Shown here piece after piece: positions 1-6,666 of a DNA stretch of 14,462 nt (the first letter of the stretch is position 1; each line of letters begins with the position of its first letter). The position numbers and the translations under genes are program-made. Origin of the DNA: Gemmataceae bacterium (GTDB lineage Bacteria; Planctomycetota; Planctomycetia; Gemmatales; Gemmataceae). The notes beneath the pieces are model-generated. The model had not been told where the DNA came from and did not search any database. It saw only the letters and a program-made list of their open reading frames with translations. Location: contig SIAL01000039.1 of NCBI GenBank assembly GCA_009691815.1, positions 1 to 14,462 on the forward strand, given 5' to 3'.

Positions 1-77
1 GAATGTTTTTTTACGAGCCGGAAGCATAAGCAACTCTTTTCCAAACAAACCATTTTCTATCAAACCAATGGATTCCA
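1..77. other. Non-coding segment downstream of the esterase gene
   Basis: Only 77 bases lie between the left edge and the esterase stop codon, with no coding signal. Seen on the plus strand: a run of seven or more T (positions 6-12), then an 18-base stretch (12-29) matching part of the E. coli lac promoter on the complementary strand. There is also a weak inverted repeat, CCATT at 50-54 and AATGG at 67-71. Read in the direction of the esterase transcript, this repeat gives a 5-bp stem with a 12-base loop followed by TTTGTTTGG. That could be a poor transcription terminator, but the stem is short and AT-rich, so I do not call it one. Confidence 0.5.
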
Positions 78-1943
78 TCACTCCTTACCCTGCCGGTCCC
101 ACCGAAGCTGGCGAAAAACGGGGGGACTGTTGGCCGGGCTTTTACCGTTTAGAATAAAAAATTCGACATGCTCCCAGTGAGGAAGGATTTCCCCTTTTGT
201 GTTGGTAAATTGTTGGCGTTTTAACCTTAGAGTGTGCCATTCGGTCGGTTTCTTAGGGTCATTGGGGGGAAGGGGAGGCTGAAAGGTAAATTCGCTCTCC
301 GGATCACCCGTTTTTCGGTGGCGCACTCGGACGGTAAGTTGGCTTGGGGTATGAGGTGAATAGAGATCCAAAAGTAATGTTTCATTGCCGATTCCCTTAA
401 ATTGCGAATCCCCAATCTTTCGGGTGCCAAAATAAAACACCATAGGGTTTGCGTGTGGAAAAGTGCGTCGGTCAAGGGTGAATCCTTGTTTCTTGGCGGG
501 GCCAGTCCAAGGCTCGAAAAAGCGGTCATCCCGACTGGGATCGGTGTAGGCGGGAACCCAATTCCAGGCGATGGGCGAATCCATTGAATCAATGAGTGCT
601 TCCCGTTTTAGGGTGGGTATAATCCCCGGCAAAGTTCCAAGAGGTTGCGTGACAAGGCGCGAACTTTGACGCAATCCGGATCGTTCGGAGACATTTGCAA
701 AAAGGATTAGGGTATCGTCCTTGGCCATACAGGGCACCTCGCAAACAAAGGTGTTTCCTTGTCGCTTTACCCCGGACGACAAACGCCAGAACCTCGACAT
801 AGGCCAATGGTTGTTTAGGCAATAATAGATGTCTACTAACTCCACATTGTCGGGATTGGCGGGAATTACACGGACCTTGGGCACTCCCGGTCCAAAAACT
901 TCAATCTGGGGGGAAGCTGGCCACATGGGGTGTGTGTTTAAAAGATGGGTTTCCATCCAAATGGGCAAGGATCGTGCCTCGATCGGTTCGACATGATGGT
1001 CATAATTGGCGGTGAACAATTGGCGGCGAACGGGCGAGGGGGAGAGGTCCAATGTGCGATAGGCAAGATCCATTTTCCCGTGACCATCATTGGTCGCGCT
1101 CAGGAACAAGATGGGACAATGGATGCGACTAGAGGAAGATTCGGGTGCGATCAGTTTCCGCCAAAGCCTGAGGTCATTGGATTGAGGGGCATCGACCTTG
1201 GGTGGATAATCATAAAACTCAAAACCACATCCATAAATGGGCACTGCCGTTTTTACCCGATTGTCCACTCCGGCAACGGTCCATGAGAGCGTTCCGCCGA
1301 CAGAAATGCCAAATATTCCCAATTGGTCCCCGTTAACTTGGGGCTGCCTTTCAAGCAGTGTCAAACCGCGGCGGGCAGCAAGGGCCCAGTGAAACCAGGG
1401 GTTGTGTCGCGGTGTAGGAGTCATCGCAAGGCCCCCGCTACCTTTCATCATGTCTCCGGGAACCTTTCCCCATTTTGTGAAATGTTCCCGGCGGTATTCT
1501 GGGCCCAAGGTGGGAAGGTTTGTGTTCCCGCAAAAATCAAAGCTCAAACAGATGAAGCCCCGTTTAGCCCAGAAACGGGGCCATTCCAGATTTGCGGTTT
1601 GTCCCCCGCCATGAATATGCAATACCCCCGGCAACTTTTTGGAGGCTGTTTTGGGCCGACCAAGGTATCCAAAAATCCGTGTTTTTTCGCCTTCGAAAAC
1701 TTCCCCTGTGAAATAGAGCATTTCCAAATGAACATCGCCTTCGTCCCAAGATTTGATTACCTCGATTTCCAAGGGAAGGGCCCGTGGATCAATGCCTGCC
1801 CAAAGATCTTCGATTGTTTCAATGGGTGGAACAAAAGCACCCAAACCGGGTGAAAATGCCGGCAATCCAAACGCATACCCTACCAGCAATAGGGACATTA
1901 TGCCAAACCATCCCTTGGTAATGATTGGGACATACTTGAGCAT
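78..1943 (-). CDS. Exported alpha/beta-hydrolase (acetylxylan esterase / dienelactone hydrolase-like) with C-terminal jelly-roll-like domain
   Basis: This 621-residue protein is probably exported: a basic N-terminus (K3, K10) precedes a hydrophobic stretch at about residues 13-29 ending in GLPAF. The hydrolase domain spans about residues 45-340. It shows an oxyanion-type HGGG (111-114), a nucleophile elbow GISVGG with Ser214, a likely catalytic Asp286 in ATNDGHG, and His316 or His317 in NYDHHVEP, so the catalytic set is intact. This layout fits secreted carbohydrate esterases and related peptidase-like hydrolases; the ester cleaved is unknown. Residues about 345-435 look like a small beta-sandwich. 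Residues about 500-617 (ETLLLDLYSP, LTVRVRHR, WHTLRLKRQQF, WEHVEFFILNG) resemble a carbohydrate-binding jelly roll; this is inference. The ATG at 1943 is preceded by AGGGA 8 nt upstream, and the gene follows the glycosidase-like gene by only 19 nt, so it is probably the last gene of the operon. Stop is TGA. Confidence 0.85.
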   Translation of the reverse strand: MLKYVPIITKGWFGIMSLLLVGYAFGLPAFSPGLGAFVPPIETIEDLWAGIDPRALPLEIEVIKSWDEGDVHLEMLYFTGEVFEGEKTRIFGYLGRPKTASKKLPGVLHIHGGGQTANLEWPRFWAKRGFICLSFDFCGNTNLPTLGPEYRREHFTKWGKVPGDMMKGSGGLAMTPTPRHNPWFHWALAARRGLTLLERQPQVNGDQLGIFGISVGGTLSWTVAGVDNRVKTAVPIYGCGFEFYDYPPKVDAPQSNDLRLWRKLIAPESSSSRIHCPILFLSATNDGHGKMDLAYRTLDLSPSPVRRQLFTANYDHHVEPIEARSLPIWMETHLLNTHPMWPASPQIEVFGPGVPKVRVIPANPDNVELVDIYYCLNNHWPMSRFWRLSSGVKRQGNTFVCEVPCMAKDDTLILFANVSERSGLRQSSRLVTQPLGTLPGIIPTLKREALIDSMDSPIAWNWVPAYTDPSRDDRFFEPWTGPAKKQGFTLDRRTFPHANPMVFYFGTRKIGDSQFKGIGNETLLLDLYSPHTPSQLTVRVRHRKTGDPESEFTFQPPLPPNDPKKPTEWHTLRLKRQQFTNTKGEILPHWEHVEFFILNGKSPANSPPVFRQLRWDRQGKE

Positions 1944-1951
1944 TGGTTTAT

Positions 1952-1956
1952 TCCCT
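1952..1956 (-). promoter_or_regulatory. Ribosome binding site of the esterase gene
   Basis: AGGGA on the minus strand lies 8 nt before the ATG at 1943, inside the 19-nt gap after the preceding gene. It supports this start over the internal Met16 and indicates co-translation from one message. Confidence 0.6.
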
Positions 1957-1962
1957 AATTGC

Positions 1963-4272
1963 CTATTCTTCGAATATTACCATGGCGTGCATTCCCAGAT
2001 CATTCACGACGACCTCCACGCCCCCCGGAACGGGTTTCAGGTTCAAGGGTTGATCGCCGGGTTGTAAAGTGGCTTTGCGGATTCCGGGGACGCGACAAAG
2101 AACACGAATCCCGCTCAGGGGTATCACCTCCTCGCGGACCCCCCAAGTTCCCCTTAATTCGGATTGGTCGGGAAATCCCCACTGTTTGTTGAGCTCCTCG
2201 GGAAGTGGGGCCAACTTTTGATAAAGGGAATGTTGGCCCCAAGAGCTTGCTTGGTTAAGAAGGTGGACAATGGTTCTGCGTTCGGAAACCTGACGGCGAA
2301 AGGTGGTTGTAAGAATGAGGGGGCCGGTTACCTCCACCGCCGGGAGGGTGTCACGGGCCACCCATCGGGCCGCGTTCGCCAGCAATTGTCGCTGATAGGC
2401 GTCCGGATAAAAGAACAGGGCCTTATCCACCGATGCCGGAAAATAGACCACCCGTCCTTTCCCATATTCCGAGGCAATAATGGCGGGTTGGCGATGCTTT
2501 GCCTCTTCGGGGGGCAGGTTGACATTGTAGGTTGCCAACACTTTCCCACCGTCCAATGCCGCCACCTTGGCCGCACTTGCCACCAACGCGATCGTGCCTT
2601 TTTCCGGAGGTTTTCCCGGTATTAGCCACGAAGTGTTCTGTTTGGAACGAACGGTAGGATCATCCACCACCGGGTGATTGGCTTCCAGCAATAGGTTTAG
2701 GTTTTCAACCCGTTGGGACACAGTGTGGGTGGCAAGGTACTTGGCTTTAAAAAGGTCGTTTAAGGCGAAATTGCTCCGTTTCTGGAATTTTTCGTCGTAA
2801 AGGGAAGTCTCAAAGGAGGCGATCAAACCGCCGCCGTTTTTCACGAATCGTCGGACCACCTCGGCGGCCCGATCGGAAAGGCAAGCAACATTGGGCAGCA
2901 CCAAAACTTGCACCCCATAAAGGTTTGAATCCTCGAGATCGTGTTCCGTTAGGATTCGGGTGGGCAAGTGTTTTTCCTGAAAGGCCTTAAAAGCCCCCAA
3001 AGTGTGGGAAAAGTAGATGGGTAACGCTCCCTGAGCATACAGGGCCCGGGTCTGTTCCGAGGCGACAATGCCGATGTGGGAGATCGCTTGGGAGTTTCGC
3101 CACCATGTCTCGCGAGCTTTCACATTTTCCAAATGCAGTTTGTAGTATTCCTCCCTTCCGGTCGATTCGACAAATTCCGGATACACTCCCCAAGGGGCTC
3201 CTTCGAGGCCGCGAAGTTGGATTTCAACAGGCGAAGAAATCCCTGAAATCCCATGGGCGGACGGTTGGATCCAGACCGATGCCCCGCGTTCCCGGGTCAC
3301 TCCTTGCATAAACGCATAGACAAATTGCTGGTAAAGGGGATCTCCGGGAACATCCCAGTACAATTCGACGGAGGAAATATCGACCGCCCCCGCGTAGGTG
3401 GTGGGATACTCGCCCATGTACATATTGGGAAAATACCAGGTTCGATTTGCGGAATGATTGGCATAAATGATTGCCGAGGGATTTTCTTTGCGGATCGCGT
3501 CTCGCATCCGATCGGCAAACTTCACGAAGTAATCCTCGTGCCAGTTTAAGTATTCCCGGACGATTGGGCTTTTCCTCGCGTCAAAATAAAAGGAACGGTT
3601 CGGCTCATCCTTGAGCGGCGCCGGAATTTCTTTCCCCCCCGAGAATTTGCGAAAAGCGGATTTCGTCTCCAAATCGTAGGTATGGAGGTGAACCGGGGCA
3701 TATCCATCAAACCAAAAACCATCGACCTTGAATTCACGGGTGACATAGGCCAATTGTTTTAACAACCAATCGGAGTAACCGCTCCGGATATTGGCAAAGT
3801 TGGGATTGGGATCGGGTTTACCATTGGGACGGATTCGCAACCAATCGGGATGGGCCTTCGCAAAAGTTTCATTGGCGGAGGGGACTTGAACGGGGCCGAT
3901 GTAAAAAAGCGCCTTGGCCCCGGCGGCGTGGCAACGATCGACATGGGTCTTCATGTAAATCTGGGCCGCTTTAACGCGTTCGGGCGGGTAGAGGGAAGCC
4001 GAGGGACCGACTACCTCCCAATTTCCCAGCACATTAAGGATCACGACATCGTAACCCGCTTTCAAGAACTCCGCCGCCATGGGTAAACTTCCGGGCAGAT
4101 GACCTACCCGCAAGTTTTTTTGGGTCCATGCGGGAATCGGCCGCTGGGGCGGGTATTGGGCCACGGTCCGAGGGGGCAAGTCTTTTGGTTCCGGATTCGG
4201 GGGTCCTTGGGGAAAATCCAGGGGAAGCAACAGCGCCCCAAGAGTGAACCAAGAAAGAGCAATTGGATTCAT
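1963..4272 (-). CDS. Exported glycosidase-like TIM-barrel protein with beta-galactosidase trimerisation-like domain (paralogue lacking the cysteine cluster)
   Basis: This 769-residue protein starts with a hydrophobic stretch (about 5-20) consistent with export, though it has no basic residue before it. Residues about 50-395 look like a glycosidase-type TIM barrel of the poorly characterised alpha-amylase-like/GHL6 type. They include a DGFWFDG segment (D184, D189) at the end of a strand and an ELYWDVPGD segment (E303, D307), both shared with the gene just upstream. Residues about 420-640 match the beta-galactosidase trimerisation (glutamine-amidotransferase-like) fold, with VLVLPNVACLSD (455-467) and a FVKNGGGLIAS segment. 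Residues about 645-769 form a beta-rich C-terminus with RTIVHLLNQ. The four-cysteine motif of the paralogue is replaced here by HLHTYDLETKSAF. ATG at 4272 has AAGGGG 8 nt upstream, and the gap from the previous gene is 32 nt. The substrate is unknown, and catalysis rather than binding is inferred. Confidence 0.8.
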   Translation of the reverse strand: MNPIALSWFTLGALLLPLDFPQGPPNPEPKDLPPRTVAQYPPQRPIPAWTQKNLRVGHLPGSLPMAAEFLKAGYDVVILNVLGNWEVVGPSASLYPPERVKAAQIYMKTHVDRCHAAGAKALFYIGPVQVPSANETFAKAHPDWLRIRPNGKPDPNPNFANIRSGYSDWLLKQLAYVTREFKVDGFWFDGYAPVHLHTYDLETKSAFRKFSGGKEIPAPLKDEPNRSFYFDARKSPIVREYLNWHEDYFVKFADRMRDAIRKENPSAIIYANHSANRTWYFPNMYMGEYPTTYAGAVDISSVELYWDVPGDPLYQQFVYAFMQGVTRERGASVWIQPSAHGISGISSPVEIQLRGLEGAPWGVYPEFVESTGREEYYKLHLENVKARETWWRNSQAISHIGIVASEQTRALYAQGALPIYFSHTLGAFKAFQEKHLPTRILTEHDLEDSNLYGVQVLVLPNVACLSDRAAEVVRRFVKNGGGLIASFETSLYDEKFQKRSNFALNDLFKAKYLATHTVSQRVENLNLLLEANHPVVDDPTVRSKQNTSWLIPGKPPEKGTIALVASAAKVAALDGGKVLATYNVNLPPEEAKHRQPAIIASEYGKGRVVYFPASVDKALFFYPDAYQRQLLANAARWVARDTLPAVEVTGPLILTTTFRRQVSERRTIVHLLNQASSWGQHSLYQKLAPLPEELNKQWGFPDQSELRGTWGVREEVIPLSGIRVLCRVPGIRKATLQPGDQPLNLKPVPGGVEVVVNDLGMHAMVIFEE

Positions 4273-4280
4273 GGAGATAA

Positions 4281-4286
4281 CCCCTT
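4281..4286 (-). promoter_or_regulatory. Probable ribosome binding site of the second glycosidase-like gene
   Basis: AAGGGG on the minus strand ends 8 nt before the ATG at 4272, in the 32-nt gap between the paired genes. It is an acceptable but not ideal Shine-Dalgarno match. Confidence 0.4.
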
Positions 4287-4304
4287 GGTATGTCGGAAAA
4301 ATCC

Positions 4305-6608
4305 TTATTCGAAAACAATTAGGGCATGAGTCCTGATTTTGGGCACGGTGACTTCTATCCCTTTGTCTGTTTTGGTCATAATCAATGGGTGGTTGCCGGG
4401 CACCAAAAACGCTTTGGAAAAGGCTGTGCCCAAGGCTTTGACCTTGATATCGTGAATTTCTATGACCTCCATGCGCATAGAGGGATTGTTTTCCGGCAAG
4501 GCCCGATTGGCGGTACTGTTTAATTCGTTCAATAGGTGAACAATGTGGCGTTTGCCTTCGTTTTGGGTGTAAAACGCCGCCTGTACCGCCATAGGCGCCA
4601 CGATTTCAAAAGGGGGCAAAGAGTCCTTGGCGGCCCACCGTACCGCGTTGCTGATCAATTTGCCCTGATAATGATAAGGCGCGATAAAATACGCCTGACC
4701 GATGTCGTTGGCAAAGTAGATGGACCGTCCCGGATTGGTTTCATTGATGGCGATAAAGGGCCATTCGATGGGTGCCGTCAATCGACGGCCAATTTTCTGG
4801 GTACCCTTTGCCAATTCCACATTGGTCATCCAACCAATAAATTCCACACGATCCCCATCCCTAATGTTGTTTTTCATTTGCGGATGATCGGCGATGGGAT
4901 GTTCAGGCTTAAGAATATTGAACGCCACTTGGACCCAATTGGGGTAGTTTGGCCACCTTGCTGTGTGATCGCTAGTTCCCCTAAAGTGGATTCCAAAAAC
5001 CTTGGAAAGGCCGAATTCCTTGCGTATATCGCCAAATTCATTCGCAAGAGAGGCTTCGTGCATGGCAACCACCCCGCCTCCCTCCTTTACAAAGCGGGTA
5101 ACCGTTTCATTCATCTTGTCGCTAAGACAAGCAGAATTGGGAAGGATGAGAACCTTGTATTGCTTTAGGGTTGCCAAATTCTCAAGATCCGGCTCAATGA
5201 TAATGTCCAAAGGAAGGTGATCTTCCATCATGGCCCGAAATACCCCAACCGCCGATTCCATGTGGGCGGGCATCCTTCGCTCACCAGGTAGGGATTGACC
5301 CATTTTTACGGAATCGACCCCGCTCCCCATCCAGTTTTTGAGGGGCACTTCATTTCGAATGCCATTAAGGCCATAAAGCACCCGACTGCTTTCCCCAACA
5401 AACATTGCCGCCCATTTCAGGGACTTTGCTCCCGAGGTGTAGGGTTCGCGTTCCGCAATCTGTTTATTGAATCCTTTGAGTGTTGCCTCATTGCTTTGCT
5501 GCCACATACCTTGGGCGGCCATACAACCGTTGGTTAGGACCGTCATGTTTCGAAGATCGCATTCCGCCGGGGGAGCCTGCATTCCAAATTGCCCTTGTTC
5601 ACACATATAGGGCAAAACCCAAGCGGGCCGGTCGCCGGTCAAACCCCGGTAATAGCGCACCGTGAAGGCGGGCAAAAGATTGCTGCCCTGATCGGCAGGA
5701 AAGTCCCAAAGCAATTCAAGAAAAGGAGCGTCCAAAACCCGGTGCATGGCGTCACTTCCCTCAATGGCGGGAGCCCCCATCCAGTGCCACCACCGCCCGG
5801 GGCCAGTCGTCCAAGGCGCGGCGACAAAATCCGGCTTCACCTCCTTGAGGGCCTGCGTCCATCTCTGGACAAAGGCGGTATAACGCCACAGGCGCCACTT
5901 GGCATAGTGTCGCCAATTCGAGTTATTCACATCGAGACCATGGGGAATGTCGCGCCCCGTATCTGACTTATAAGCCTGTTTGCAAGATGGACAGTAACAC
6001 TGGGACCAACAGCCAAAGCCATCAAGGTTGTACCCATCGAAGTCAAAAGTTTTGAGCAATGCCACTTGCGATCGAATAAAAAAATCGCCATACGGGGAAT
6101 TCCAACAACCCAACACATGGTTTTTCGCGAGTTCTTCCGGCTTGATTGGTTTGCCACCCGGTTGAGGCAAATCCTGCCACTGGGGATGTTCGGCCTGAAC
6201 CCAGGGAGTCATATTCATGCGAATGGCTTCGCCTAGAACCTTCCCTTTTCGGGCGTGAACCTCGCGAACATTGCGCTTCATCCGCTCCATGTTCTCCGGA
6301 GTCATCGCTTCCCCGGTGATCACGGCGACAAAGCCGTCCCCCTTTTTGTTTAACACCCAATGGCCACCCGCAAAACCGTTTGGACCCCCGGCATTAGTGC
6401 CCCCAATCACCACATTCACCCCATCGTCCATTGCCCTGCCGATGGCCTTGTCATCGACGGCAAAGCAGGCCCTTTGATGGGTTTTAAGCCAAGAAACTTC
6501 GGGGAATGATTTGGGATAGGTGACCGACCAACTTTGGCAAAAGGCCACACTCGGCAAGGTAAAATAGACGAATAACAAAGTCCACTGGAAAAAGGGCTTT
6601 TTTACCAT
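4305..6608 (-). CDS. Exported glycosidase-like TIM-barrel protein with beta-galactosidase trimerisation-like domain and a CxxxCxCxxC motif
   Basis: This 767-residue protein has a clear signal-peptide-like N-terminus (K3, K4, hydrophobic core about 6-23, then QS). The barrel region is about residues 35-395. It has FDFDGYNLDGFG (188-199; D191, D196) and ELLWDFPAD (298-306; E298, D302), which align with the same segments in the downstream gene. Directly after the DG segment come four cysteines, C200, C204, C206 and C209, followed by a short helix ending TGRDIP. I recognise this arrangement from other hypothetical glycosyl hydrolases of this type; it may bind a metal. The trimerisation-like domain is about 445-660 (VLILPNSACLSD, RFVKEGGGVVA). 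The C-terminus about 665-767 is beta-rich and ends in THALIVFE, parallel to MHAMVIFE in the paralogue. The ATG at 6608 has only a weak AAGAAG 6 nt upstream. Substrate unknown; beta-galactosidase activity should not be assumed. Confidence 0.82.
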   Translation of the reverse strand: MVKKPFFQWTLLFVYFTLPSVAFCQSWSVTYPKSFPEVSWLKTHQRACFAVDDKAIGRAMDDGVNVVIGGTNAGGPNGFAGGHWVLNKKGDGFVAVITGEAMTPENMERMKRNVREVHARKGKVLGEAIRMNMTPWVQAEHPQWQDLPQPGGKPIKPEELAKNHVLGCWNSPYGDFFIRSQVALLKTFDFDGYNLDGFGCWSQCYCPSCKQAYKSDTGRDIPHGLDVNNSNWRHYAKWRLWRYTAFVQRWTQALKEVKPDFVAAPWTTGPGRWWHWMGAPAIEGSDAMHRVLDAPFLELLWDFPADQGSNLLPAFTVRYYRGLTGDRPAWVLPYMCEQGQFGMQAPPAECDLRNMTVLTNGCMAAQGMWQQSNEATLKGFNKQIAEREPYTSGAKSLKWAAMFVGESSRVLYGLNGIRNEVPLKNWMGSGVDSVKMGQSLPGERRMPAHMESAVGVFRAMMEDHLPLDIIIEPDLENLATLKQYKVLILPNSACLSDKMNETVTRFVKEGGGVVAMHEASLANEFGDIRKEFGLSKVFGIHFRGTSDHTARWPNYPNWVQVAFNILKPEHPIADHPQMKNNIRDGDRVEFIGWMTNVELAKGTQKIGRRLTAPIEWPFIAINETNPGRSIYFANDIGQAYFIAPYHYQGKLISNAVRWAAKDSLPPFEIVAPMAVQAAFYTQNEGKRHIVHLLNELNSTANRALPENNPSMRMEVIEIHDIKVKALGTAFSKAFLVPGNHPLIMTKTDKGIEVTVPKIRTHALIVFE
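5982..6011 (-). other. Codons for the four-cysteine CxxxCxCxxC motif (C200, C204, C206, C209)
   Basis: The segment encodes cysteines at residues 200, 204, 206 and 209 immediately after the conserved DGxxxDG strand end. The spacing suits a metal site or a disulphide pair in an exported protein. The aligned position in the neighbouring paralogue has no cysteine. Confidence 0.6.
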
Positions 6609-6632
6609 GACTCACTTCTTTGAAATAGTGGA

Positions 6633-6657
6633 TCCAAGGCGATTTGAGCGCCTTGGA
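6633..6657 (-). other. Perfect 9-bp inverted repeat in the gap between the DUF4340 gene and the first glycosidase-like gene
   Basis: TCCAAGGCG (6633-6641) and CGCCTTGGA (6649-6657) are exact reverse complements separated by a 7-base loop. In the transcript from the minus strand this gives a stable hairpin between the DUF4340 stop (6667) and the ATG at 6608. What follows on that strand is TCCACTATTTC, not a clear U-run, so it is not a textbook intrinsic terminator. It could be an attenuator, an mRNA-stability or processing element, or a binding site for a regulator. Confidence 0.5.
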
Positions 6658-6666
6658 CCGATGAAC

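Noticed and set aside
50..71. Intrinsic terminator after the esterase gene
   Set aside because: The stem is only 5 bp and AT-rich with a 12-base loop; the following TTTGTTTGG is a poor U-run.
1323..1853. 176-residue plus-strand open frame opposite the esterase
   Set aside because: It covers the catalytic domain region of the esterase in antisense and has no recognisable motif.
4536..5168. 210-residue plus-strand open frame opposite the first glycosidase-like gene
   Set aside because: It lies fully inside a clearly conserved minus-strand gene and no family pattern is visible in its translation.
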